64,000 nucleotides of DNA from Terriglobia bacterium (GCA_028716525.1 JAQUPQ010000001.1:1-64000), one strand, 5' to 3'. Shown: positions 53,791 through 63,509, numbered from the stretch's first letter. The notes: generated by a model from the letters alone, not told the origin. Numbers and translations: made by a program.

Positions 53791-54438
53791 TCAATGATTT
53801 TTCAATGATTGTACAAGCTCGCGTGCTTTAGCCGTACCTTCCATGGCATCGCGACCATAGGCGTCAGCGCCGATATCCCGGGCGAATTGGGCCGTCACGG
53901 GAGCGCCGCCGATCAGCACTTTGGCTCCCTCCAATAATCCCTGCTTCCGCAGTGTCGCGATATTGGTCTCCATCTGGGTCATGGTGGTGGTCAACATGGC
54001 CGACATGGCGACGATCTGAGGCCGATGAGTTTGAATCGACTCCATAAATTTTTCCATCGAAGCACCTGTGCCCAAATCCACCACTTCAAACCCGGAGGCT
54101 TGGAGCAGAAGGCTCACAAGATTCTTCCCAATATCGTGAATATCGCCTTTGACCGTACCGATGACGCATTTTCCCGTGGAGGATGTTGTCGTTGACCCAC
54201 GCAGGAGGGGCTCCAAATGTCTCATGCCGGCTTTCATGGCGCGTGCACAGGTTAAAACTTCCGGAAGGAAGATCTCGCAATTTTTGAACTGGATGCCCAC
54301 CACATCCATTCCAGCCAGTAATCCCTGTTGAAGGATGTCATTCGCCGAGTATCCCGCCTCCAAGGCCTGGCGTGTCAGGATCTCAACACGCTCCGCATGA
54401 CCAATAATGAGAAATTCGGCAATTTCCTGGAGTTCCAT
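53791..54438 (-). CDS. Cobalamin (corrinoid)-binding protein, MtaC/MtbC-like
   Basis: A 215-residue protein. A helical cap (residues 1-85) precedes a Rossmann-like domain with KGDIHDIGKNL, in which Asp99-x-His101-x-x-Gly104 forms the DxHxxG motif that coordinates cobalt by its His. GLEGAKVLIGGAPVT and AYGRDAMEGTAKA complete the fold. It shuttles a methyl group on cobalamin between a substrate-specific methyltransferase and a second one. The downstream URO-D-like gene is the likely second partner. No substrate-specific methyltransferase such as MttB is nearby. Confidence 0.92.
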   Translation of the reverse strand: MELQEIAEFLIIGHAERVEILTRQALEAGYSANDILQQGLLAGMDVVGIQFKNCEIFLPEVLTCARAMKAGMRHLEPLLRGSTTTSSTGKCVIGTVKGDIHDIGKNLVSLLLQASGFEVVDLGTGASMEKFMESIQTHRPQIVAMSAMLTTTMTQMETNIATLRKQGLLEGAKVLIGGAPVTAQFARDIGADAYGRDAMEGTAKARELVQSLKNH

Positions 54439-54631
54439 GAGGTCGCGGCAGGCAAGACGGGAGTAAATTTAACTCTTAAAGGAAGGGCTCTTTGAAAAGG
54501 CAGTAAATCGTCCAGCCTCCCAAGGCATTATCCGTTAGAGCGGCGGAGGAGGCAATTGCATTCAGTCCTGGACATTGAGGTCTGAAAACAATTAAGAGGA
54601 GCCGTGCGATATGGAATTCTTATATTTACAC

Positions 54632-54660
54632 ATCTCATGGGATATGACATCCTGTGAGAT
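54632..54660. promoter_or_regulatory. Palindromic operator candidate before the PIN/RHH genes
   Basis: ATCTCA at 54632-54637 pairs with TGAGAT at 54655-54660 and an inner GGAT/ATCC pair agrees, giving an imperfect 29-base dyad. A second dyad ATATGA...TCATAT overlaps its right side and the start at 54666. This is the usual place for toxin-antitoxin autoregulation. Confidence 0.5.
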
Positions 54661-54665
54661 ATCAT

Positions 54666-55094
54666 ATGATCCGACGGGTGGTGTTGGACACATCGGTAAT
54701 TGTCGCAGCCTTGCGCAGCCGCTTCGGAGCCGGAAACGCTGTTCTTCGCCTGGTGGCCACTCGGCGCATAAGGTTGTTGGCAACTCCGCCGCTTTTCTTG
54801 GAATACGAAGACGCGCTGAAACGGCCGGAGCAGAGGATCGCACACGGGTTGTCAGTTGAACAGGTGGACCAACTGCTTTCCGAACTCGCCGCTCTGATTG
54901 AACCTGTCGAAGTTCATTTTCAATGGCGACCCCAGGTTCGAGACCCGAATGACGAGATGATGTTGGAAGCAGCAATCAATGGTCAGGCGGATGCGCTAGT
55001 CACTGACAATGTGGCTGATTTTTCGGCAGCGTGTCAGCGATTTCAAGTTGAGGTGATCCGCCCGGCTGATCTGTTGAGAAAGGTTAGACGATGA
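54666..55094 (+). CDS. PIN-domain toxin
   Basis: A 142-residue protein (ATG at 54666; GTG at 54654 is an alternative). The PIN nuclease acidic residues are visible: Asp8 in VVLDTSVIV, Glu46 in FLEYEDAL, Asp93 and Asp96 in VRDPNDEMML, and Asp114 in LVTDNVADFS. It matches the COG1569-like PIN toxin type, which cleaves RNA using magnesium. It overlaps the antitoxin-like gene by four bases (ATGA). The toxin gene comes first, the reverse of the common order. Confidence 0.88.
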   Translation: MIRRVVLDTSVIVAALRSRFGAGNAVLRLVATRRIRLLATPPLFLEYEDALKRPEQRIAHGLSVEQVDQLLSELAALIEPVEVHFQWRPQVRDPNDEMMLEAAINGQADALVTDNVADFSAACQRFQVEVIRPADLLRKVRR

Positions 55095-55339
55095 GTAAAG
55101 GAACATATCCCTTGAAGTTGCCTTTGTCGATCAAGAGGGCCGCGGAACGGCTTGCAAAAGAGGATCAGGTTTCACTGAACCAATGGATCGCAGCCGCTGT
55201 CGCAGAGAAGGTCGGGGTGGTTGAAACTGCAGCTGAGTTCTTCAAGCAGCGAGCCGGTAGTGCCACGGGCAAAGGGCTGATGAAGTTTCTTAAGAACGCT
55301 CCCAAGACGTCCCCTGAACCCGGAGACGAGCCCCGATGA
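55091..55339 (+). CDS. Ribbon-helix-helix antitoxin-like protein
   Basis: An 82-residue protein. [40 protein letters not shown] is the Arc/MetJ-type ribbon-helix-helix pattern, close to HicB-type antitoxins. The C-terminal half is flexible and polar and is the likely toxin-binding arm. Its start overlaps the PIN stop. It probably binds the dyad at 54632-54660 as a dimer; that is inferred, not shown. Confidence 0.82.
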   Translation: MSKGTYPLKLPLSIKRAAERLAKEDQVSLNQWIAAAVAEKVGVVETAAEFFKQRAGSATGKGLMKFLKNAPKTSPEPGDEPR

Positions 55340-55418
55340 ATCAAAGAGAGACGGAGAAGCGCCTTCCGAAAATGGGTTTTACACCTACAGTAAGAAATTT
55401 TGCGGCCCGCCAAACATC

Positions 55419-55871
55419 ATGAGAGCTGTTCTGCAGCGTGTTTCACAAGCCAGAGTTCAAGTGGACGGCCGCATCGTGGGGCAGATCGGCTGCGGGCTGC
55501 TGGTGTATTTGGGCGTGATGAAAGGCGACATTGAAGAAGACGCCCTCAGATTGGTGCGAAAGATTCCCGACCTGCGCGTCTTCGAAGATGAAAACGGAAA
55601 GATGAACCGCAGCCTCCTCGAAGTGGGCGGCGCCGTGTTGGTGGTTTCTCAATTCACCCTGGCTGCCGATTGTCGCAAGGGACGCCGGCCCTCCTTTGAT
55701 GCTGCCGCCGATCCTGAAACAGCCCGGACGCTCTATCAATTGTTTGTCGACCAGATGCGCGGGCGTCAGGTGCCCGTACAGACCGGCGAATTTCAGGCCA
55801 TGATGGATGTTTATTCCGTCAACGATGGGCCGGTCACGCTGTGGCTCGACAGTCGGATCGATCAAACTTAG
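55419..55871 (+). CDS. dtd: D-aminoacyl-tRNA deacylase
   Basis: A 150-residue protein of standard length. [35 protein letters not shown] and [11 protein letters not shown] contain the SQFTLxA box and the Gly-cisPro GPVT motif that define DTD. It frees D-amino acids wrongly attached to tRNA. Its stop overlaps the convergent reductase gene by four bases. No strong ribosome binding site was seen. Confidence 0.96.
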   Translation: MRAVLQRVSQARVQVDGRIVGQIGCGLLVYLGVMKGDIEEDALRLVRKIPDLRVFEDENGKMNRSLLEVGGAVLVVSQFTLAADCRKGRRPSFDAAADPETARTLYQLFVDQMRGRQVPVQTGEFQAMMDVYSVNDGPVTLWLDSRIDQT

Positions 55872-56590
55872 TATCCGCTAAATTCTTCCGTTCGAATATC
55901 ATCGTCCTGAATCCCCATCCCCTGAAGCGTTTGGTGCATTGCCGAGACCATGGCCGGAGGGCCTACCACATAATAAATCGGAGAAAGCAAATCCTTGGCG
56001 GCGTTGGAAATCAAGGTGGAATCAATATATCCCCGGGCTCCTCCCCAAGGTCGCTCGGACTTGTCCATGGCGGTCATGGTTCCAAGAAATTTGATTTGGG
56101 GCGCCCGCGATGAAAGATTTTCGAGTTCCTCGAGAAATGCAGCGTCCTCTGGCCGGCGATTGGAATAGATCAGAACCAAGCGGTGCGGCAACGGCGCGTG
56201 GGCGACTTGCTGCAGCATGCTCCGAAACGGTGTGATCCCGATGCCACCGGCAATCATCACGCCGGCGCGTGACGTGTTGGAATGAAGAGTGAAGCTGCCA
56301 TAGGGACCCTCGATTTCAACTTCGCTCCCCACCGGCATGGAACGCAACACCCGTTTGAAAGCGGTATCACGCAGGCGAGTGGCCACCATAAGATCCTTTT
56401 CGAAGGGCGCGCTGGCCAGAGAAAGGGAGCGGGAAATTCCCTCGTCATCCTTTTCAGGAGGATTGATCAGGATGATATCGACGTATTGCCCGGGTTTGAA
56501 CTCGAAATTCGCCGGGCGCTCAAAATGAAAGGCCATGGTTTCATTGGCCACCACTTCCCGCTGCAACAACTTGGCACGAAAATTATTCAT
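55868..56590 (-). CDS. FAD-dependent NAD(P)H reductase, ferredoxin-reductase type
   Basis: A 240-residue soluble protein of the ferredoxin-NADP reductase superfamily. [15 protein letters not shown] and the flavin box RSLSLASAP lie in the N-terminal barrel, with VEGPYGSF-type EIEGPYGSF near residue 98. [12 protein letters not shown] and YVVGPPAMV form the NAD(P)H-binding half. No iron-sulfur cluster motif is seen, so it must pass electrons to a separate carrier or directly to an acceptor. The small cytochrome gene 150 bases upstream in the same direction could be such an acceptor, but a strong terminator lies between them. Confidence 0.88.
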   Translation of the reverse strand: MNNFRAKLLQREVVANETMAFHFERPANFEFKPGQYVDIILINPPEKDDEGISRSLSLASAPFEKDLMVATRLRDTAFKRVLRSMPVGSEVEIEGPYGSFTLHSNTSRAGVMIAGGIGITPFRSMLQQVAHAPLPHRLVLIYSNRRPEDAAFLEELENLSSRAPQIKFLGTMTAMDKSERPWGGARGYIDSTLISNAAKDLLSPIYYVVGPPAMVSAMHQTLQGMGIQDDDIRTEEFSGY

Positions 56591-56670
56591 CGCTCCTCCT
56601 CATCGGCCCGCGTATGGCCTGACTCTCAAAACGAGACACCCTCCCGCTTCTGCCAAGCCGATCACACAAA

Positions 56671-56704
56671 AAAAGAGGATGAAGTCGAAGCTTCATCCTC
56701 TTTT
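56671..56704. terminator. Bidirectional rho-independent terminator
   Basis: AAAAGAGGATGAAG at 56671-56684 pairs perfectly with CTTCATCCTCTTTT at 56691-56704 around TCGAAG. A-runs and T-runs flank the GC-containing stem, so it can work on both strands. It follows the small cytochrome gene on the minus strand. Confidence 0.85.
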
Positions 56705-56739
56705 CATTTGAACATTTTTTGCCGTGCAAAAAATCTATT

Positions 56740-56940
56740 TTACTTGCACTTGTCGAGCGTGTGGTTGTTCTTGGCGTAGCACTTGCCCATGTCATTCAAG
56801 TCCTTCGATCCGGCCTTCACATGACAGAACGTGCACGCTTTATTTCCTTCTTTCTTAGCGTACTCGGGCTTTGCAAAAGCGAACGAGGCCACAAAGATGA
56901 ATGATAATACAAATACCACCAGCAACTTCAGATAACGCAT
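56740..56940 (-). CDS. Very small c-type cytochrome-like protein
   Basis: A 66-residue protein with a signal peptide (MRYLKLLVVFVLSFIFV...AFA) and a mature part of about 43 residues. CTFCH (Cys36, Cys39, His40) is the haem-attachment motif. Later GKCYAKNNH and DKCK bring two more cysteines and a His. Usual monohaem cytochromes are 80 residues or more, so this is unusually short. Periplasmic electron transfer is inferred. Confidence 0.7.
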   Translation of the reverse strand: MRYLKLLVVFVLSFIFVASFAFAKPEYAKKEGNKACTFCHVKAGSKDLNDMGKCYAKNNHTLDKCK

Positions 56941-57045
56941 GAAATAAAACCTCCCTAGAATAAATTAAACTACATCCTGCAAAATCATTGCTACCCCTTC
57001 GCCACTTGTTCAGATGCAAGCATCGGGGCCGGGGTTGCGATTATT

Positions 57046-57912
57046 TTATTTTGACGGGCCTGCAGTGGGCACATCAAAAGCTTTAATATCCTTGGTTACA
57101 CCAAGGGTGATTCCACTCGAAGGGTCGAGGCGGGTCAGGCCTTTGATGGCGGCCAAATCCCATCGAAACCCGGCCGCCAAAACCTGCACCCCGAATCTCG
57201 CCTGCGACAAGCTTTCTGTCCCCAAGGGAGCGACTCCACCACGGGTGGATCTTCTTCCGTTGATTTCGCCGGCAAGAGTGATATGTTTGAACAGCGGATA
57301 AGTCCCCGCCACGCCATAGGTCAGCACGTCATTCTGCGTGAATAGCAGTGTCGGCGCGGTCAAAATTCCGATGCCCACGTTCGAGAAAGTATTGAGCTTC
57401 CCGAAGTGTTTGCCGATGAGGATTGTTCCGAACACATTGGTTGTGTTCAAGCCAATCCCGTTACTTTGATTGCTGTTCGGCATCTGGAATCCAAACCGAA
57501 ATCCAAAGGAGGGTCGATGTTTGCCTTCAGGCAGGATGCGTAACTTGGTGGCCAGCGTGAAGTCGCCAAAACCGGAAGTCGAGAGACCGTCGGCGCTCAA
57601 ATGCGGTGTCACAAACGAGGGCGACCTTCCGCTGACGGCCAGAAAGTTGTACGTCGTTCCCTCCAACTGAAACTCCGCGGTTTCCCCCAGGCCGATGTTG
57701 ATGCCGATGACTCCGACGCTGGTCAGATCTCCGCGCAATCCCGACAACGGAAAATGATCGCTCTGAAGGAAATCAATGCCGAATTCAAACAGGATATGGC
57801 CGGGTTGGATGAGATCGACATCCTGGGTGAGCAGCGGACGCTGCTGCGCCGCCAAGCCCGCAGGCCATAAAATGGCAGATACCACGAGGAATAATATCAA
57901 TCGCAGCTTCAT
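57046..57912 (-). CDS. Putative outer-membrane beta-barrel protein
   Basis: The ATG at 57912 was chosen because it opens a signal peptide (MKLRLILFLVVSAILWPAGLAAQQ); the frame extends upstream without coding character, and no Shine-Dalgarno match was found. The 288-residue protein is rich in alternating beta segments (ILFEFGIDFLQS, TAEFQLEGTTYNFLAV, FTLATKLRILPEG, PSFGFRFGFQMPN, NTFSNVGIGIL). The repeated FGxGFRFGF-type strands suggest a barrel, possibly a transporter or MetA-like porin. It ends in a polar tail rather than an aromatic. It lies 89 bases after rsmE and may be read through from the heat-shock operon or have its own promoter. Confidence 0.6.
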   Translation of the reverse strand: MKLRLILFLVVSAILWPAGLAAQQRPLLTQDVDLIQPGHILFEFGIDFLQSDHFPLSGLRGDLTSVGVIGINIGLGETAEFQLEGTTYNFLAVSGRSPSFVTPHLSADGLSTSGFGDFTLATKLRILPEGKHRPSFGFRFGFQMPNSNQSNGIGLNTTNVFGTILIGKHFGKLNTFSNVGIGILTAPTLLFTQNDVLTYGVAGTYPLFKHITLAGEINGRRSTRGGVAPLGTESLSQARFGVQVLAAGFRWDLAAIKGLTRLDPSSGITLGVTKDIKAFDVPTAGPSK

Positions 57913-58001
57913 GAGAGGAGCAACCGCGTGGGCCGGTCCCGCCGCCCACAACAACGCGGCATCATAACACAAGGATTTTTCAAAGTTCAAAAGAAAACGG
58001 T

Positions 58002-58772
58002 TCAACGGTCAAACTCATATTGGGCCAAACAGAGCGCCGCCAGGGCCGCGGTCTCGGCGCGCAGGGTCCGCTCCCCAAAGGAAACGGCATGGAGCCCATG
58101 TCCGGTGGCCCAGGCGACCTCCTCCTCACTCCACCCACCTTCGGGCCCGATCCATATACCAACAGTGGCGACCCCTTCCGATTTGGCGCCACCACTCCGT
58201 CCTGCCCGAATGTCCCGGCACACCTCTTTGAATGCCGGCGTGGCTGGTTTCTCACTGCACAGAATCTTGACTTCAGCCTCCACCGTGGATACGGATTGAT
58301 CGAAGCGGGAGGGCTTTTCAATTTCCGGAAGATGAACCCGCCGGCACTGTTTCATGGCTTCCACCATAATCTTGTCCCATCGTTCGTATCGGGCGGCCGA
58401 AATGTCGCGCCACTTGGCTTCAGTGTGGGCCGTTATAAGCGGAAGGATTCGTGTCACACCGAGCTCAACCGCTTTCTCCAAAATCCATTCAAAATTCTCA
58501 AACCGGATCAACGCCGGCAACAAAACGAAATGATTTCGCGGGGGCCTTGCCGAGAATGTTTGGTCCTGCATTCGACAGTGGATCTCTCCACGGGTGGGAA
58601 TCTCTTCAATCATGGCACGCGCCCAGCGGCCTTCCCCATCGACAAACTCGAAAACTTCCCCGGCCTGGGCTCGCAGCACATGTTTGAGATGATGAGCCTG
58701 ATCCTCCCGGACCACCACCTCCTCGGCCGACCAATCCGCAGCCGCCACAAATATTCTTCGATCCACGCTCAT
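58002..58772 (-). CDS. rsmE: 16S rRNA m3U1498 methyltransferase RsmE
   Basis: A 256-residue SPOUT methyltransferase. An N-terminal PUA-like part is followed by the trefoil-knot end with IGPEGGWSEEEVAWATG and SFGERTLRAETAALAAL, which bind S-adenosylmethionine. It methylates N3 of U1498 in the small subunit RNA. The ATG overlaps the prmA stop by four bases, so it is the last coupled gene of the hrcA operon. Confidence 0.94.
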   Translation of the reverse strand: MSVDRRIFVAAADWSAEEVVVREDQAHHLKHVLRAQAGEVFEFVDGEGRWARAMIEEIPTRGEIHCRMQDQTFSARPPRNHFVLLPALIRFENFEWILEKAVELGVTRILPLITAHTEAKWRDISAARYERWDKIMVEAMKQCRRVHLPEIEKPSRFDQSVSTVEAEVKILCSEKPATPAFKEVCRDIRAGRSGGAKSEGVATVGIWIGPEGGWSEEEVAWATGHGLHAVSFGERTLRAETAALAALCLAQYEFDR

Positions 58773-59626
58773 GCGGGTGCCTTTCGAGCCGTCACTGCCA
58801 ACCAGTCATTCAAGACGCGTGTTTCCACAATATGAAATCCCTGCTTCTCAAGTTGCGTCTGAAACAATCCGGATTGTTCGACGAGTATTCCGGAAGCAAT
58901 CAAGTAACCCCCGGGCTTAATCACCCTTCGGAACTCCGTCCACAGTGTCTCAAATAGGCTCAGCATCAGATTGGCCACGCAGAAATCGATGGAGTCGGAT
59001 CGCACCGCGTCCACAGAGCCCGTCCAGTGAGCCACTCGTGCGGCCACTTGATTCCTTACAAAATTTTGCGCGGCGGTTTGCGTGGCCGTGGCGTCCACAT
59101 CACAGGCCAGGATGCGCCGGGCGCCGCAGGCCGCCGCTGCAATCGCAAGTATTCCCGACCCCGTTCCGACATCCAGGAGCCTGGCCCCACTTAGATCGTG
59201 CTGTTCCAGTATGTTCAGACAGAGCTGCGTCGATTCGTGAGTTCCAGTCCCAAAGGCCATGCGCGGCTCAAGAAATATGGCCACCCGATCGCGAGGGCAA
59301 GGAACGTTTTCCTCGATGGGGATAATGAAGAATTTCTCCCCCACCCGAAAGGGCTGAAGGGAGTCTCTCCACGTCTTCAACCAGTCTTGATCCGGAATTA
59401 TTTCGGAGGACACTTCGAAGGAATCCGAGGGAAGCTGAGCTCGCAGGGTCGCCAGAAGATCGGGGTTGGGATGTCCTGAAAAAAGGGGAAAGTATGATTT
59501 CAGAGTAACGCGCGGGCCGTCAAAATTCCGGATCTCCACACCTTCCGAACCGGATTCAACAAGAAACTCGACCCATCGGTCCTCTTCCGCTTGGGGTATC
59601 GTCAAAGAAACCAGCAGCGACGGCAT
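58769..59626 (-). CDS. prmA: Ribosomal protein L11 methyltransferase PrmA
   Basis: A 285-residue protein. The N-terminal substrate domain is followed by the Rossmann methyltransferase with GTGTHESTQLCL, LLDVGTGSGILAIAAAACGA (motif I) and the NLMLS catalytic-type loop (NLM instead of NPP). It trimethylates L11 in the cytoplasm. It lies 18 bases after dnaJ and overlaps rsmE. Confidence 0.94.
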   Translation of the reverse strand: MPSLLVSLTIPQAEEDRWVEFLVESGSEGVEIRNFDGPRVTLKSYFPLFSGHPNPDLLATLRAQLPSDSFEVSSEIIPDQDWLKTWRDSLQPFRVGEKFFIIPIEENVPCPRDRVAIFLEPRMAFGTGTHESTQLCLNILEQHDLSGARLLDVGTGSGILAIAAAACGARRILACDVDATATQTAAQNFVRNQVAARVAHWTGSVDAVRSDSIDFCVANLMLSLFETLWTEFRRVIKPGGYLIASGILVEQSGLFQTQLEKQGFHIVETRVLNDWLAVTARKAPA

Positions 59627-59644
59627 AAACTCTACGCACCCGCT

Positions 59645-60775
59645 TTACCCGAAGATGTCCTTCACTTTTTCGAAGATCTTCTTCTCAGCCGGCTTGTTTT
59701 CAGCGGGAGAAATGTGAGCCAGCTGTTCGAACAGGCGGCGCTGTTCGCGGCTTAAGCGCGTCGGCGTCATGACGCCGACGGTCACGATCAGGTCTCCGCG
59801 TCCGCGTCCATTAAGAAAGGGAATGCCCTTCCCACGAATCCGAAAGGAGGTTCCGGACTGAGTCCCCTCGTGAATCTTCAAGGATTCCTCGGTGCCTTCC
59901 AGGGTGCGCACTTTGATTTCACCGCCCAAGGCGGCTTGAGCGAAAGTGACGGGAATCATGCAATGGAGATTGTGTCCGTCGCGTTCAAAGTAGGGATGAT
60001 CTTTGACCTGGACCACCACATACAAATCTCCTGTGGCGCCGCCGAAAGGGCCGGCCTCGCCCTCGCCGGTGATTCGCAACCGGGACCCGTTATCGACACC
60101 CGCTGGAATTTTTACTTCAAGTGTCTTTTCACTGCGGACGCGTCCATCCCCACGGCACTCACCGCAGGGATTCTTGATAATCTGTCCCGTGCCACGGCAA
60201 TGACTGCACGTGCGACTGACGGAAAAAAATCCTTGCTGATAGCGAACCTGGCCGTGTCCTTGGCACGTGGGGCAGAGGCTGGGCCCGGATCCTTTCTGCG
60301 CCCCCGATCCATTGCACTCCTTACAGGTTTCCAAACGCGGGATACGAATCTTGGTTTTGACACCGAAGGCCGCTTCCTCAAATGAAATCGGCAGGTCGTA
60401 CCGCAAGTCGGCGCCGCGCGTCTGACTGGAGCGGCGACGCCCTCCGCTCCCGAAGATATCGCCAAATCCGAAAAGATCTCCCAAAATATCGCTGAAGTCG
60501 GCAAACACAGTGGGATCAAACCCGCCAAAACCCCCGCCCGGTCCGCTGACGCCCTGATGGCCGAAACGATCGTATTGCAGGCGCTTGTTCGGGTCGCTCA
60601 AAACGCTGTAAGCCTCGGCCGCTTCTTTGAAATTTTCTTCGGCTTCCTTGTTCCCCGGATTTTTGTCGGGATGATAGCGCATGGCCATTTTGCGATAGGC
60701 GCTCTTGATGGTTTGATCGGATGCATCCCGTCCTACGCCCAGCACTTCGTAATAATCTCTTTTATGACCGGCCAC
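59645..60775 (-). CDS. dnaJ: Co-chaperone DnaJ
   Basis: The GTG at 60775 gives [14 protein letters not shown], the usual DnaJ opening, with GGAG about nine bases upstream; a TTG five codons earlier is also open. The protein is 376 residues. The J domain holds HPD in RYHPDKNPG, and a Gly/Phe-rich linker follows. Four zinc-binding CxxCxGxG repeats are present ([32 protein letters not shown]), then the C-terminal substrate domain. It stimulates DnaK ATP hydrolysis and holds unfolded clients. Confidence 0.95.
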   Translation of the reverse strand: MAGHKRDYYEVLGVGRDASDQTIKSAYRKMAMRYHPDKNPGNKEAEENFKEAAEAYSVLSDPNKRLQYDRFGHQGVSGPGGGFGGFDPTVFADFSDILGDLFGFGDIFGSGGRRRSSQTRGADLRYDLPISFEEAAFGVKTKIRIPRLETCKECNGSGAQKGSGPSLCPTCQGHGQVRYQQGFFSVSRTCSHCRGTGQIIKNPCGECRGDGRVRSEKTLEVKIPAGVDNGSRLRITGEGEAGPFGGATGDLYVVVQVKDHPYFERDGHNLHCMIPVTFAQAALGGEIKVRTLEGTEESLKIHEGTQSGTSFRIRGKGIPFLNGRGRGDLIVTVGVMTPTRLSREQRRLFEQLAHISPAENKPAEKKIFEKVKDIFG

Positions 60776-60836
60776 TCTGAGGTTCTCCAATTCAATTCAA
60801 AATCGGAACGGAGGCAAACCGAGCTGCTCCATTCCG

Positions 60837-62759
60837 CTAATCCGGTTTTCCGAGATGGGACTTCAAGAATTTCCGCGCAATTTCCTCCCCCTCTTTTTCG
60901 GGCCGGACCCCGTCCTCTTTGCCTTTCTTTCCCGCCACTTTCTTTTCGGCCTTCTGACTCATGGACAATATGGCTTCTTGAATTCGTCCTGCCGCCTCTT
61001 GGACTTCCGCCAGAGAATGACGCAAACCGTCGGTTTGCCGAACTTCAATGGCGTGTCGGGCTGCTGAAATTCGGTCGTGGATTAACTGCTGATCTTCAGG
61101 ACTCAAAAAAATCTCGAACTCCTCCAAAGACCTTCGCGTGTTGTTCAGCAGGCCCTCCAGTTGACTGACGAGCTGAACTTCTTCGTGCCGTTTGCGATCC
61201 GAGGCCACGTTCCGATTGGCTTCTTCAATCATCCGGAGGATTTCGCGCTGGCTCAATCCGCTGGACGGCGTAATGCGGATGGCTTGCTCTTTTCCCGAAT
61301 TTTGATCTTTGGCCGCGACGTTCAACAAACCGTCGGCGTCGACCTCAAAAGTCACATCGATTTGGGGCAGGCCGCGCGGAGCCGGGGCGATGCCCACCAA
61401 ATCGAATTTTCCCAGGGATCGATTCTTGGCTGCAATTTCCCTCTCGCCTTGTAGTACGTGGATTTCCACGATGGATTGATTGTCGGCCACCGTGGTGAAG
61501 ATCATGGACTTCCTGGTCGGAATCGTGGTATTGCGGTCCAGAAATTTCGTAAAAAACCCGCCTTGTGTTTCGACGCCGAGGGACAGGGGGATGACATCCA
61601 GAAGCACGATGTCTTTGATCTGGCCCGAAAGAACACCGCCTTGAATGGCCGCTCCGATGGCGACCACCTCGTCGGGATTAATATCGAGCGAGGGTGCTTT
61701 CCCGAAAATCGACTCCACGCGTGAACGCACCAACGGCATTCGCGTTTGCCCCCCCACCAGAATGACATGATCGATCTGGTGCGGCTCGAGTCGGGCATCA
61801 CTCAAGGCTTTTTGGCAGGGTTCAACCGTGCGCTCCACCAACTGCAACGTCATCTTCTCAAACTCCGCACGCGTCAAAAGCTTGTGAAAATGCTTGGGAC
61901 CCGAAGTGTCTGTGGAGATGAACGGCAGATTGATGTGCGTCTCGGAGGCGATTGAAAGTTCGCACTTGGCTTTCTCAGCCGCTTCCTTGACGCGTTGCAA
62001 GGCCAGACGGTCAGTCCGCAGGTTGACGGCGGTTTCACCCTGGAATTGAGCGACCATCCATTCCACAATGCACTGGTCGAAATCTTCGCCTCCCAAGAAG
62101 CTGTCTCCGCAAGTCGAGAGAACCTCAAACACGCCATCATTCAACTCCAGGATGGAAACATCGAAGGTTCCGCCGCCCAGGTCAAAGACCGCGATTCTTT
62201 CTGCGGGCTTCTTGCCCAGCCCGTAGGCCAGCGCGGCCGCCGTGGGTTCGTTGATGATGCGAACCACATGGAGTCCGGCAATCTGCCCGGCATCTTTGGT
62301 CGCCTGTCTCTGGACTTCGTCAAAATACGCCGGCACAGTGACAATGGCATCGAGTGATGATGTTCCCAAATATTCTTCGGCCGCGGCACACAATTTCTGC
62401 AGCACAAAGGCAGAAATTTCGGGCGGACTGTACACCCGGTTTCTCACCCGTATGCGCACATCTCCGGAGGCGGCGGCGGTCAATTCGAACGGAAGGAGAG
62501 GACGGGCCTGCTGTACTTCCGGGGAATCGAATTTGCGCCCGATCAACCGTTTAACGGCGTAGACGGTGTCCTTATAATTCGTGATGGCCTGGCGACGGGC
62601 AATCTGTCCCACCCATCGTTCGCCCTTTTCACTGAAGGCCACGACTGAGGGTGTCGTCCGGCCGCCCTCCTGGTTGGGGATGACTTGGACGGCGCCCCCT
62701 TCCAGAACGGCCATACAGGAATTAGTGGTTCCCAGATCGATACCCACGATCCGATTCAT
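60837..62759 (-). CDS. dnaK: Chaperone DnaK (Hsp70)
   Basis: A 640-residue Hsp70. [15 protein letters not shown] is the phosphate-1 signature; [16 protein letters not shown] and [17 protein letters not shown] are the other nucleotide-domain signatures. [16 protein letters not shown] is the linker (IPLSLG instead of the usual TPLSLG), with the substrate domain after it. The C-terminal helical lid ends in a basic [13 protein letters not shown] rather than an acidic EEVD- or EEV-type tail. It lies 27 bases after grpE and 61 before dnaJ. Confidence 0.96.
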   Translation of the reverse strand: MNRIVGIDLGTTNSCMAVLEGGAVQVIPNQEGGRTTPSVVAFSEKGERWVGQIARRQAITNYKDTVYAVKRLIGRKFDSPEVQQARPLLPFELTAAASGDVRIRVRNRVYSPPEISAFVLQKLCAAAEEYLGTSSLDAIVTVPAYFDEVQRQATKDAGQIAGLHVVRIINEPTAAALAYGLGKKPAERIAVFDLGGGTFDVSILELNDGVFEVLSTCGDSFLGGEDFDQCIVEWMVAQFQGETAVNLRTDRLALQRVKEAAEKAKCELSIASETHINLPFISTDTSGPKHFHKLLTRAEFEKMTLQLVERTVEPCQKALSDARLEPHQIDHVILVGGQTRMPLVRSRVESIFGKAPSLDINPDEVVAIGAAIQGGVLSGQIKDIVLLDVIPLSLGVETQGGFFTKFLDRNTTIPTRKSMIFTTVADNQSIVEIHVLQGEREIAAKNRSLGKFDLVGIAPAPRGLPQIDVTFEVDADGLLNVAAKDQNSGKEQAIRITPSSGLSQREILRMIEEANRNVASDRKRHEEVQLVSQLEGLLNNTRRSLEEFEIFLSPEDQQLIHDRISAARHAIEVRQTDGLRHSLAEVQEAAGRIQEAILSMSQKAEKKVAGKKGKEDGVRPEKEGEEIARKFLKSHLGKPD

Positions 62760-62786
62760 CGGAATAAATCTCTCCCGGGTCCGCCG

Positions 62787-63509
62787 CTATTGGATGTTGA
62801 ATTCTTCAGACACATCATCGCCGGCATCCGGCTCTTTTCCCCGCACCGCAACCTTCACCATGGCCGCCCTCATCAACCTTCCATGAAACAAGTAGCCGCG
62901 TTGAAATTCCTCCACGACCGTGTGGTCCTCAACGTCGTCGCGCTCTTCGTGAGCCACGGCTTGGTGAAAATTCGGATCGAACTTATGGCCCAGACTTTCA
63001 ATCGGAGAGAGCCCCGTTTTCTTCAAACCTTCCAACAGCTTCTTGTAGACCAGCTCCATGCCGCGCTTGAAACCTTCGAGCGCTTCCGAGGATTCCACCT
63101 GCAGCGCCAGTTCGAATCCATCCAACACCGGCAGGAGGTCACGGACCATTTCAAAATTCGCGAACCGGGCAAACTCCTGGCGCTCCCGGTCGTTGCGTTT
63201 TCGAAAATTCTCGAACTCGGCTTGCTTGCGCAACAGACGATCCCGAAGATCGGCGTTTTCCTCGGTGAGTTTTTTGATCTGCCCCGCCTCCGGGGCAGCC
63301 CCGGATCCCTGATCCGTGGATGCGCCAGCCTGCGCATTCTGGTCAGTTCCTGCGTCCGGATTGCCTTTCACGTCATCTATGACCACGGAGATAAGATGTT
63401 CGTCACCTGCTGCGTTGGCTGACTTGGCGGAATTCGAGGTGGCCTTGGTGGGTACTGTTTGATCTGTGGATTCCTCATCCTTGGAGGGCTTCGGCTTGCC
63501 AAAACGCAT
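62787..63509 (-). CDS. grpE: Nucleotide exchange factor GrpE
   Basis: The ATG at 63509 (GTG at 63512 also possible) has AAGGAG about eleven bases upstream and gives 240 residues. The first 90 residues are disordered and charged, then a long coiled coil (LTEENADLRDRLLRKQAEFENFRKR) and the beta domain ending LMRAAMVKVAVRG. LLPVLDGFELALQ and GHKFDPNFHQAVAHEE are family typical. It releases ADP from DnaK. Confidence 0.94.
   Translation of the reverse strand: MRFGKPKPSKDEESTDQTVPTKATSNSAKSANAAGDEHLISVVIDDVKGNPDAGTDQNAQAGASTDQGSGAAPEAGQIKKLTEENADLRDRLLRKQAEFENFRKRNDRERQEFARFANFEMVRDLLPVLDGFELALQVESSEALEGFKRGMELVYKKLLEGLKKTGLSPIESLGHKFDPNFHQAVAHEERDDVEDHTVVEEFQRGYLFHGRLMRAAMVKVAVRGKEPDAGDDVSEEFNIQ

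Noticed and set aside
59645-63509. CIRCE operator inside the heat-shock operon
   Set aside because: No TTAGCACTC/GAGTGCTAA dyad was found before grpE, dnaK or dnaJ; it would be expected before hrcA, beyond the window.
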